Positions 7,786 through 14,256 of a DNA stretch of 16,760 nucleotides are shown piece by piece; position 1 is the stretch's first letter; the number at the start of each line of letters is the position of its first letter. The translations under genes and the position numbers were made by a program. The notes beneath the pieces are model-generated. The model ran no database searches. It saw only the letters and a program-made list of their open reading frames with translations, and was not told where the DNA came from. The stretch is from Microbacterium sp. (GTDB taxonomy: Bacteria; Actinomycetota; Actinomycetes; Actinomycetales; Microbacteriaceae): NCBI GenBank assembly GCA_031286555.1, contig JAITUD010000489.1, positions 1-16,760 on the forward strand, written 5' to 3'.

Positions 7786-9243
7786 TCAGTACGCCCCCTG
7801 TGCCCTGGTCACCACGTTCAGCGTGCGCCACAGGATCATGAGGTCCCCGGTCAGCGACCAGTTCTCGACGTAGAACAGGTCGAGGCGCACGCTGTCGTCG
7901 AGAGACAGATCGCTGCGCCCGCTGGTCTGCCAGAGGCCGGTGATGCCGGGCTTCACGAGCAGCCGTCGATTCAGCCGGCCGTCGTACTGGGCGACCTCTG
8001 ATCCGAGCGGCGGGCGCGGCCCCACGAACGACATCTCGCCGCGCAGCACGTTCACGATCTGCGGCAGTTCGTCCAGGCTGTACCGACGGAGCACCCGCCC
8101 GACGGCGGTCACGCGCGGGTCGTTGCGCAGCTTGAACAGCAGCCCGTTGCCCTCGGAGCGGTCCAGCAATGCGGGCAGCTGGGCCTCGGCGTCGACGACC
8201 ATGGTGCGGAACTTGAACATCTGGAACGGCTTGCCGCTCAGACCGACTCGCTGCTGCCGGAAGAGCGCGGGCCCGCCGTCGTGCCGCACGGTCATCGCGA
8301 GGATCAGGAACACCGGGCTGAGCAGGATCAGCGCGGCTGTCGAGGCGATGATGTCGAAGGTGCGCTTGGCCAGATAGCGGTGGCCCTCGAACCGCGGGTA
8401 GTCGACGTGGATGAGCGGCAGGCCCGCCACCGGGCGGGCGTGGATGCGGGGGCCGGCGATGTCGGTCAGCGCCGGGGCGACCAGCAGGTCGATGCGGCGC
8501 TGCTCGAGCTCCCAGCCGAGCTGCTGCATCTCGGCCGGCGAGATGTTGTCCGATCCGGTGAACACCACCGTGTCCGCTCCCGTGTCCTCGATCGCGTCGA
8601 GCACACGGTCGAGGTCGCCGATGACCGGGATGCCGGGGAGCAGATCCTCACTGTCGCCGTACTCGGTCACCGCCCCGATGACCTGGATCCCCGCAGAGTC
8701 CTCGCGGCAGATCGCGTGCGCCGCGTGCCGGGACTTCTGTCGTTCGCCGACCATGATGGCGCGCTGCGTGTAGCGCCCTGCATGACGCTGATGCAGCAAC
8801 CACTTGCGCCAGTACCAGCGCCCCAAGAGGACCAGGAGCAGGCCGAGGGGAAACGCGATCAGGAGATAACCGCGAGCGACCTGCACCTGGAAGACGAAAG
8901 CGAGGATGGCGACGACGCCGAAGAACCGCAGCGTCGCATCGGCGACCCTCTTGTACTCGGTGGCACCGTTGCCGATGATCTTGTCGTCACGCGTGGCATA
9001 GATCCTGAGCACCACCATCCAGGCGATGACGACGCCGACCGAGAAGGTCGAGTACGCGATCACGCCCGAGGGGCGGTCGAGCATCGACAGATCGGGCCCG
9101 CTCAGACCGAACCGCAGGAACTGCGCTCCGAAGACGGATGCCGTGATGATGGCCGCGTCGGTGACGGCGACCCTGCGCGTGTACGAGCGGCGCCAGGTCT
9201 GCACGGCGCGCTCAGGGTCCTTGACCCCAATGGACTCCCCCAC
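7786..9243 (-). CDS. Polyprenyl-phosphate sugar-1-phosphate transferase (WbaP/CpsE type), initiating enzyme
   Basis: This 485-residue membrane enzyme matches the long polyisoprenyl-phosphate hexose-1-phosphate transferases. It transfers a sugar phosphate, often glucose- or galactose-1-phosphate, from a UDP-sugar to undecaprenyl phosphate, starting repeat-unit synthesis. Four hydrophobic segments fall at about 25-45, 62-80, 103-120 and 127-142. A Rossmann-like CoA-binding-type domain follows at about 160-265. The catalytic bacterial sugar transferase domain spans about 292-485: YLAKRTFDIIAS and the re-entrant helix, FRQQRVG (328-334), MFKFRTM, YSLDELPQ (388-395), MSFVGPRPP (404-412) and KPGITGLWQ (431-439). 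The GTG start lies inside a perfect hairpin with the Shine-Dalgarno-like GGGG in its loop. It stands behind its own 180-bp leader, so it may start a sub-operon. Sugar specificity cannot be read from sequence. Confidence 0.95.
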   Translation of the reverse strand: MGESIGVKDPERAVQTWRRSYTRRVAVTDAAIITASVFGAQFLRFGLSGPDLSMLDRPSGVIAYSTFSVGVVIAWMVVLRIYATRDDKIIGNGATEYKRVADATLRFFGVVAILAFVFQVQVARGYLLIAFPLGLLLVLLGRWYWRKWLLHQRHAGRYTQRAIMVGERQKSRHAAHAICREDSAGIQVIGAVTEYGDSEDLLPGIPVIGDLDRVLDAIEDTGADTVVFTGSDNISPAEMQQLGWELEQRRIDLLVAPALTDIAGPRIHARPVAGLPLIHVDYPRFEGHRYLAKRTFDIIASTAALILLSPVFLILAMTVRHDGGPALFRQQRVGLSGKPFQMFKFRTMVVDAEAQLPALLDRSEGNGLLFKLRNDPRVTAVGRVLRRYSLDELPQIVNVLRGEMSFVGPRPPLGSEVAQYDGRLNRRLLVKPGITGLWQTSGRSDLSLDDSVRLDLFYVENWSLTGDLMILWRTLNVVTRAQGAY

Positions 9244-9258
9244 GATTCCCCAATCGTG
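9241..9258 (-). promoter_or_regulatory. Perfect hairpin covering the start codon of the phosphotransferase gene
   Basis: Read on the minus strand this is CACGATT, loop GGGG, AATCGTG: seven perfect base pairs. The final GTG is the start codon and the loop is the only Shine-Dalgarno-like sequence, four bases before it. If formed in the mRNA it would pair the start codon and limit translation. The structure is seen directly; the regulatory role is inference. Confidence 0.45.
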
Positions 9259-9261
9259 AAA

Positions 9262-9277
9262 CCGGGCTCAGGCCCGG
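9262..9277 (-). promoter_or_regulatory. Second leader hairpin upstream of the phosphotransferase gene
   Basis: The minus strand reads CCGGGC, CTGA, GCCCGG, a perfect six-base stem four bases upstream of the start-codon hairpin. A short TTT follows, so it could be a weak terminator of the rml transcript, or part of a leader structure together with its neighbour. Neither function is demonstrated. Confidence 0.3.
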
Positions 9278-9384
9278 CACCCCAGTGTTCGACGGGGCAT
9301 GAGTCGCGTGCCATCCCACATGGCGCGACAACCGGCAGGGTAACCGGATCGCCCGACGAAGCCCCAGCCTCAGACGATGCCGTC

Positions 9385-9390
9385 AGTATA
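9385..9390 (-). promoter_or_regulatory. Candidate -10 element (TATACT) in the 180-bp leader
   Basis: Within the 180-bp gap between the rmlCD stop (9424) and the phosphotransferase start (9243), the minus strand carries TATACT, a good match to the actinobacterial -10 consensus. No convincing -35 hexamer sits 16-18 bases upstream. Transcription from here would leave a leader of about 135 bases containing the two hairpins next to the start codon. The rest of the gap shows no open frame worth calling. Confidence 0.35.
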
Positions 9391-9423
9391 CCCACGCGAA
9401 TGCCTCCGGCCATAGGCCTTTGT

Positions 9424-10809
9424 TCAGATCGTGGGATGGTCCAGGTATTCCGCCAGTGACTTCCGCCAGTCCGGCGGCACGAACCCGGTCGCCTCGATCT
9501 TCGCCAGATCCAGAACGCTGTTGCGAGGACGCGGGGCGATCGGCCCCGCCGCGCCAGAAGAGTAGGCATGAGTGCTGACCGGCGTCACCCGCAGCGGGTC
9601 ATGGCCCACGAGCGCGAAGACCTCTGCGGCGACGTCTGACCAGGCCGCCGGATCGCCGGAGCCGGTCACGTCGTATGTTCCATACGCCGCTCGCGTCTCG
9701 AGCAGATGGCGGATGCCGCGGGCCAGATCGCTCGTGAAGGTCAGTCGACCGCGCTGGTCGTCCACGACGCGCGGGTCGATGCCGCGCTCGGCGAGCGAGG
9801 CCATTGTGCGCACGAAATTGCCTCCGTCGCCGATCACCCAGGAGGTGCGCACGATGTAGTGCCGCGGCGCGGTCTGCACGGCGAGGTCGCCGGCGGCCTT
9901 GGACTGGCCGTAGACGCCGAGCGGGCTCAGCGGCGACTCCTCGTCATACTCGTCGGATGCGCCGTCGAAGACGTAGTCGCTCGACACGTGCACGAGCGTG
10001 ATCCCGTTTTTCGCGGCGATCCGCGCAAGCTCAGCGGGACCGGACGCGTTCACGGCCCAGGCATCTGCTCGTCCCTCGGCCGTCTCGGCGGCGTCGACCG
10101 CCGTGTACGCGGCGGCATTGATGATCGTGCCGTAGTCGCGCCAGTGCCGGGCATCCGGTGCGGTGATGTCGAAGTCGGCGCGCGTGGCGTACTCGAGGTG
10201 CGGCGCATCGCCGAACTCGGCGCGAAGCGCCCGGCCCAGCTGCCCGTCGGCGCCGAGGATGAGAGTCCTGCGCGGCGGCACGGGCATGACTTCGGCGAGC
10301 AGCGGATGCGCTCTGTCCTTGTCCGAAAGCACGGCGTCGGCGAGCGGAATCGGCCAGTCCACGCCGGCGGTCTCGTCGGCCAGGTTCAGGAAGGCGTACT
10401 CGGTCTCGGGCGACCAGTGGTCGTTCACCAGATAGGCGTAGACCGTGTCGGCATCGAGCGTCTGATAGGCGTTGCCGACGCCGCGCGGCACGAAGACGGC
10501 GCGGTCGGGGCCGAGCTCGATCGTGAAGACGGTGCCGAAGGACGGCCCCTCGCGCAGGTCGACCCAGGCACCGAAGATCCGGCCGGATGCCACGGACACG
10601 AACTTGTCCCAGGGCTCGGCGTGGAACCCGCGCGTCGTGCCGACCGCTGCGTTGTAGGAGATGTTGTTCTGCACGGGGCCGAAGTCGGGCAGCCCCGCGG
10701 CGACCATCTTGTCGCGCTGCCAGTTCTCCTTGAACCAGCCACGGTTGTCACCGTGCACCGGCAGGTCGACGACGAGCAGGCCGGGGATGCCGGTCTCCGT
10801 GACGTTCAT
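9424..10809 (-). CDS. rmlCD: Fused RmlC-RmlD: dTDP-4-dehydrorhamnose 3,5-epimerase / reductase
   Basis: The 461-residue protein carries two consecutive steps of dTDP-rhamnose synthesis. Residues ~1-175 form an RmlC-type cupin with DNRGWFKE (21-28), TTRGFHAE (58-65, His63 the likely catalytic base) and VFVPRGVGNAYQTL (105-118). Residues ~180-461 are an RmlD-type short-chain reductase: LILGADGQLG (183-192), NAAAYTAVDAAE, VSSDYVFDG and YGQSK (Y300, K304). Fusions of this order occur in corynebacteria and other actinobacteria. By eye alignment the position of the usual second His is Asn113, and the Tyr that acts as acid in RmlC aligns with Trp132, while Tyr126 is kept, so the exact epimerisation product is uncertain. 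ATG start; its GAAGGG ribosome-binding site, eight bases away, lies in the arm of the palindromic repeat that separates it from rmlB. Confidence 0.93.
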   Translation of the reverse strand: MNVTETGIPGLLVVDLPVHGDNRGWFKENWQRDKMVAAGLPDFGPVQNNISYNAAVGTTRGFHAEPWDKFVSVASGRIFGAWVDLREGPSFGTVFTIELGPDRAVFVPRGVGNAYQTLDADTVYAYLVNDHWSPETEYAFLNLADETAGVDWPIPLADAVLSDKDRAHPLLAEVMPVPPRRTLILGADGQLGRALRAEFGDAPHLEYATRADFDITAPDARHWRDYGTIINAAAYTAVDAAETAEGRADAWAVNASGPAELARIAAKNGITLVHVSSDYVFDGASDEYDEESPLSPLGVYGQSKAAGDLAVQTAPRHYIVRTSWVIGDGGNFVRTMASLAERGIDPRVVDDQRGRLTFTSDLARGIRHLLETRAAYGTYDVTGSGDPAAWSDVAAEVFALVGHDPLRVTPVSTHAYSSGAAGPIAPRPRNSVLDLAKIEATGFVPPDWRKSLAEYLDHPTI

Positions 10810-10815
10810 CGGGGA

Positions 10816-10896
10816 CGCCCTTCGTCTCGCTTCGCTCGCTCAGGGTCCGGGCCCTCGCACCCTGAGCGAGGAGCGCCAGCGACGAGACGAAGGGCG
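10816..10896. repeat. Long imperfect palindrome between rmlB and rmlCD (repeat copy 1)
   Basis: The outer arms 10816-10829 (CGCCCTTCGTCTCG) and 10883-10896 pair over 14 bases. The inner arms 10835-10845 (CTCGCTCAGGG) and 10860-10870 pair over 11, with unequal spacers and a 14-base top loop. The left 30 bases match positions 16545-16574 with one difference, so this is a dispersed element, not a chance stem. It starts right after the rmlB stop codon (10898-10900) and its far arm contains the ribosome-binding site of rmlCD. No T-run follows. It may be a REP-like element, an mRNA 3'-end stabiliser or a transcriptional attenuator. Confidence 0.85.
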
Positions 10897-10897
10897 C

Positions 10898-11893
10898 TCA
10901 TTGCCCCTTCTCCGCGTAGAAGGCCTCGACGCCGTCCTTCGACGGTGCCCACCAGTCCTCGTGCTGCCGGTACCAGTCGATGGTCACGGCCAGCCCGGCT
11001 TCGAAGTCGCCGTACTGCGGCATCCAGCCGAGTTCGGTGCGCAGCTTCGTGGAGTCGATCGCGTAGCGCAGGTCGTGCCCGGCCCGGTCGGTGACGTGGT
11101 CGTACGCGCCCGGGTCCTGACCCATCAGGGTCAGGATCAGTTCGACGACGGTCTTGTTGTCCTTCTCACCGTCCGCGCCGATCAGATAGGTCTCCCCGAT
11201 CCGCCCCTTCTCCAGGATGGTCAGCACGGCGGAGGAATGGTCGTCCGCGTGGATCCAGTCCCGCACGTTCGCGCCCGCCCCGTACAGCTTGGGACGGATG
11301 CCGCGGATCACGTTCGTGATCTGCCGCGGGATGAACTTCTCCACATGCTGATATGGGCCGTAGTTGTTCGAGCAGTTCGAAATCGTCGCGGCCACGCCGA
11401 ACGAGCGGACCCAGGCGCGCACCAGCAGATCCGAGCCTGCCTTGGTCGACGAATACGGCGAGGACGGGTTGTACGGGGTCTGTTCGGTGAACCGGGCCGG
11501 GTCGTCCAGCTCCAGGTCTCCGTAGACCTCGTCGGTGGAGATGTGGTGGAACCGCACCCCGTGCCGGCGCACCGCCTCGAGCAGCGTGTAGGTGCCGATG
11601 ACGTTCGTGTCCAGGAAGGGCCGCGGGTCGTGCAGGCTGTTGTCGTTGTGCGACTCGGCCGCGTAGTGCACCACCGCGTCGGCATCCGCGACCAGCGGGT
11701 CCACGATCGCGGCATCCGCGATGTCGCCCTGCACGAACGCCACCCGGTCGCCGGGAAGGCCGTCAAGAGATGCCCGATTGCCCGCGTAGGTCAACTTGTC
11801 CAGCACCGTCACATGATGATCCGTGTGCGCCACGACATGGTGCACGAAGTTCGATCCGATGAACCCCGCACCCCCGGTGACCAGCAGCCTCAT
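10898..11893 (-). CDS. rmlB: dTDP-glucose 4,6-dehydratase
   Basis: The 331-residue protein is an extended short-chain dehydrogenase that converts dTDP-glucose to dTDP-4-keto-6-deoxyglucose with bound NAD+. It shows GGAGFIG (7-13) for NAD binding, HYAAESHNDNS (76-86, where many RmlB proteins have HVDRS), the catalytic ISTDEVYG (118-125, with T120, D121, E122), YSSTK (Y147, K151), SNNYGPYQ and RDWIHADDH. Length matches the family. The ATG overlaps the rmlA stop by four bases (ATGA), with GGGGAG just upstream inside rmlA, so the two genes are coupled. The gene is cytoplasmic and supplies the next enzyme, RmlCD, encoded directly downstream across the palindromic repeat. Confidence 0.96.
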   Translation of the reverse strand: MRLLVTGGAGFIGSNFVHHVVAHTDHHVTVLDKLTYAGNRASLDGLPGDRVAFVQGDIADAAIVDPLVADADAVVHYAAESHNDNSLHDPRPFLDTNVIGTYTLLEAVRRHGVRFHHISTDEVYGDLELDDPARFTEQTPYNPSSPYSSTKAGSDLLVRAWVRSFGVAATISNCSNNYGPYQHVEKFIPRQITNVIRGIRPKLYGAGANVRDWIHADDHSSAVLTILEKGRIGETYLIGADGEKDNKTVVELILTLMGQDPGAYDHVTDRAGHDLRYAIDSTKLRTELGWMPQYGDFEAGLAVTIDWYRQHEDWWAPSKDGVEAFYAEKGQ

Positions 11894-12762
11894 CGCTCTC
11901 CCCGCTCCAAGAGACTCAGCAGATACGCACCGTAGCCCGATTTCGCGAGCAGCTCGCCCCGGGCGCGCAGCTCACTGTCGGAGAGGAAGCCCTGCCGCCA
12001 GGCCACCTCCTCCGGCGCCCCGATCTTCATACCGGTCCGGCGCTCCATCGTGCGCACGTAGTCACCGGCATCCGTCATCTGATCAAACGTTCCCGTGTCC
12101 AACCAGGCCGTGCCGCGCGGCAGCACCTCCACCTGCAGCTTCCCCCGCTCCAGGTACGCCCTGTTCACGTCGGTGATCTCGTACTCGCCGCGCGCGCTCG
12201 GGGTGAGGGATCGAGCGATCTCGACGACGTCGTTGTCGTAGAAATAGAGACCGGGCACCGCGTAGTTGCTCTTCGGCTGCGCCGGCTTCTCCTCCAGCGA
12301 CACCGCGACGCCGGACTCGTCGAACTCGACCACTCCGTATGCGGCCGGCTCCGCGACCCAGTACGCGAACACCGCACCGCCGTCGATCTGCGCGAACCGC
12401 TTCAGCTGCCGACCCAGACCCGGGCCGTAGAGCAGGTTGTCGCCGAGCACCAGCGCGACAGCATCCTCACCGATGAAATCGGCGCCGATCGTGAATGCCT
12501 GGGCGAGCCCGTCGGGCGAGGCCTGCTGCGCGAAAGTCAACGAGATGCCGAACTGCGACCCGTCTCCGAGAAGGCGTTCGAAATGCGCCGCATCATGCGG
12601 CGTCGTGATCACGAGGATGTCGCGGATGCCGGCCAGCATCAGCGTCGACAGCGGGTAGTAGATCATCGGCTTGTCGTACACCGGCACCAGCTGCTTCGAC
12701 ACACCCAGCGTGATCGGATGCAGCCGTGTACCCGATCCCCCAGCGAGAATGATCCCCTTCAC
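11890..12762 (-). CDS. rmlA: Glucose-1-phosphate thymidylyltransferase
   Basis: This encodes the first enzyme of dTDP-rhamnose synthesis, making dTDP-glucose from dTTP and glucose-1-phosphate. The protein opens with the nucleotidyltransferase signature KGIILAGGSGTRLHPIT. It continues with SKQLVPVYDKPMIYYPLS, LVLGDNLLYG, VEFDESG, SLEEKPAQPKSNYAVPGLYFYD, EYEITDVN and GTAWLDTGTF. I chose the GTG at 12762, giving 290 residues, the normal RmlA length. An upstream in-frame start at 12819 would add 19 unrelated residues and overlap the start of divergent galE. AGGCGG lies just before the chosen start. The 49-bp gap to galE must hold or border the promoter for the long minus-strand block, though I see no clear -10 on this strand. 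Identity is firm. Confidence 0.96.
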   Translation of the reverse strand: MKGIILAGGSGTRLHPITLGVSKQLVPVYDKPMIYYPLSTLMLAGIRDILVITTPHDAAHFERLLGDGSQFGISLTFAQQASPDGLAQAFTIGADFIGEDAVALVLGDNLLYGPGLGRQLKRFAQIDGGAVFAYWVAEPAAYGVVEFDESGVAVSLEEKPAQPKSNYAVPGLYFYDNDVVEIARSLTPSARGEYEITDVNRAYLERGKLQVEVLPRGTAWLDTGTFDQMTDAGDYVRTMERRTGMKIGAPEEVAWRQGFLSDSELRARGELLAKSGYGAYLLSLLERGER

Positions 12763-12799
12763 ACCGCCTATCTTGGCATCCACCCAGATACCGCACAGG

Positions 12800-12805
12800 T
12801 AGTCT
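12800..12805 (+). promoter_or_regulatory. Candidate -10 element for a leaderless galE transcript
   Basis: TAGTCT fits the TANNNT pattern of actinobacterial -10 elements and lies six bases before the galE GTG. Transcription would then start at or next to the start codon, giving a leaderless mRNA, which is common in actinobacteria. No Shine-Dalgarno is seen before galE, which fits. No good -35 is present at normal spacing (TTGGCA at 12773-12778 is 21 bases away). Confidence 0.45.
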
Positions 12806-12811
12806 CGTGCC

Positions 12812-13834
12812 GTGCGCATTCTTCTGACCGGCGGTGCCGGCTACATCGGATCCCACGTCGCCCTCGTCCTTCTCGAGGCCGGCCACGACGTACTGCTGCT
12901 GGACGACTTCTCGAACAGCAGCCGCGAGTCGATCACGCGCGTGCAGGACCTCACGTCGCGCACCATCGACGTCATCGAGTGCGATCTCGCGGATCGCGCC
13001 GATGCGGATGCCGCACTCAAGAAGGAGCACTTCGACGCCGTCATCCACTTCGCCGGGCTCAAGGCCGTCGGCGAGTCGGTCGCGAAGCCGTCGGAGTACT
13101 ACCGCACGAACCTCACCTCCACGCTGAACCTGCTCGACATCATGCGCGAGAAGGACGTCCGCAAGCTGGTCTTCAGCTCGTCGGCGACCGTCTACGGCAC
13201 GCCCGTCGAGGGCGTCGAGCGTCTCGACGAGTCGCAGCCCTCGGGCACCGGCATCACCAACCCCTACGGGTGGACGAAGGCGTTCAACGAGCAGATCATC
13301 CGCGACGTGCAGGTCGCCTGGCCCGAGCTCGAGGCCGTGCTGCTGCGCTACTTCAACCCGGTCGGTGCGCACCCGTCCGGCCGCATCGGTGAGGACCCCT
13401 CCGGCATCCCGAACAACCTGATGCCCTTCGTCGCGCAGGTGGCCGTCGGCCGCCGCGACCACCTCAGCGTGTTCGGCGACCAGTACCCCACCCACGACGG
13501 CACCGGCGTGCGCGACTACATCCACGTGATGGACCTGGCCGAGGGGCACGTCGCCGCGCTCGAGCATCTGTCGGCCGGCGTCGAGACCTACAACCTGGGC
13601 TCGGGCGAGGGCCAGAGCGTGCTCGATGTGGTCAAGGCGTTCAGCGCGGCGTCCGGCCGCGAGATCCCCTACGTCGTGGTCGCGCCGCGTGCCGGCGACC
13701 TGCCCACGACCGTCGCCGATCCGACGAAGGCGAACCGCGAGCTGCAGTGGCACACCACGCGTTCGCTGGCCGATGCGTGCCGCGACACCTGGAACTGGCA
13801 GTCGCAGAACCCGAACGGCTTCGCCGGGGCATGA
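12812..13834 (+). CDS. galE: UDP-glucose 4-epimerase
   Basis: The 340-residue extended short-chain dehydrogenase interconverts UDP-glucose and UDP-galactose. Evidence: TGGAGYIGSH at the N-terminus (G7, G10, G13), IHFAGLKAVGESV (78-90), the catalytic FSSSATVYG (121-129, S124), NPYGWTK (Y152 and K156; many GalE proteins read YGxTK), RYFNPVGAHPSG, NNLMPFV, FGDQYPTHDGTGVRDYIHVMD and YNLGSGEGQSVL. Length and motif order match GalE well. It starts with GTG, probably on a leaderless transcript, and is divergent from rmlA. Its stop overlaps the VanZ gene (ATGA). In this locus it would provide UDP-Gal for the polysaccharide, although GalE also serves general galactose metabolism. The substrate could include GlcNAc forms, which sequence alone does not settle. 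Confidence 0.95.
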   Translation: MRILLTGGAGYIGSHVALVLLEAGHDVLLLDDFSNSSRESITRVQDLTSRTIDVIECDLADRADADAALKKEHFDAVIHFAGLKAVGESVAKPSEYYRTNLTSTLNLLDIMREKDVRKLVFSSSATVYGTPVEGVERLDESQPSGTGITNPYGWTKAFNEQIIRDVQVAWPELEAVLLRYFNPVGAHPSGRIGEDPSGIPNNLMPFVAQVAVGRRDHLSVFGDQYPTHDGTGVRDYIHVMDLAEGHVAALEHLSAGVETYNLGSGEGQSVLDVVKAFSAASGREIPYVVVAPRAGDLPTTVADPTKANRELQWHTTRSLADACRDTWNWQSQNPNGFAGA

Positions 13835-14256
13835 CCCGCGGGCGCACCGTCGCCCGCATCCTGCTGGCGCCGTATCTGGTCGTGGTGCTGCTGCTGACGT
13901 GGCTGCCTGCGAAGGATGCCGGGCGGGTGACGGGCATCGTGGCGACGATCGCGCACTGGTTCGAAGGGCTGATCCCCTTCGAGGTCGGCTACACGATCCT
14001 GGAGTTCCTCGCGAACGTGGCGATGTTCGTCCCGCTCGGCGCGCTGTGTGCATTTGCGTGGCCGCGGATGCACGCCATGTGGGTCATCGGTGCGGGTGCC
14101 GCTCTCAGCATCATGATCGAGTTGGTGCAGCTGACGATGCCGTCGCGCTTCTCGACGCTGTCCGACGTGATCGCGAACACTCTGGGCATGGCTTTGGGAT
14201 ACCAGGTCGTCTCGTCTTGGCGGCGCATGAGGCGGCGTCGTACGGTGAACGCATGA
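13831..14256 (+). CDS. VanZ-family membrane protein
   Basis: The small membrane protein has 141 residues. The ATG overlaps the galE stop by four bases. An earlier in-frame GTG at 13747 would put 28 hydrophilic residues inside galE and is unlikely. Hydrophobic segments fall at about 7-27, 50-76, 84-104 and a weaker one at 112-128. The family pattern is seen in EFLANVAMFVPLG, IELVQLTMPSRFSTLSDVIANTLGMALGY and a basic cytoplasmic end. VanZ-like proteins are named after a teicoplanin-resistance protein, but most members have no known biochemical role, and many sit in polysaccharide or wall gene clusters. The stop overlaps the phosphatase start, so the three genes form one unit. I would not predict antibiotic resistance from this. 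Function unknown; a role tied to the polysaccharide is inference. Confidence 0.85.
   Translation: MTRGRTVARILLAPYLVVVLLLTWLPAKDAGRVTGIVATIAHWFEGLIPFEVGYTILEFLANVAMFVPLGALCAFAWPRMHAMWVIGAGAALSIMIELVQLTMPSRFSTLSDVIANTLGMALGYQVVSSWRRMRRRRTVNA

Noticed and set aside
6208..8001. A 597-codon plus-strand open frame
   Set aside because: It lies antisense to the polymerase, GT4 and phosphotransferase genes, all of which have strong family motifs, and shows no motif of its own.
9262..9277. Strong Rho-independent terminator between rmlCD and the phosphotransferase gene
   Set aside because: The six-base stem is followed by only three T and then mixed sequence, too weak to call a firm terminator; kept as a low-confidence leader hairpin.
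10816..10896. CRISPR repeat or insertion-sequence end
   Set aside because: The palindrome occurs only twice, far apart, without regular spacers, target-site duplications or a transposase gene.
12763..12819. A 19-residue N-terminal extension of RmlA from an earlier GTG
   Set aside because: It would overlap the galE start and make the protein longer than the family norm, while KGIILAGG normally lies at the very N-terminus.
13831..14256. Teicoplanin-resistance gene
   Set aside because: The protein matches the VanZ family in general, but no other van genes are present and most family members have no link to glycopeptide resistance.
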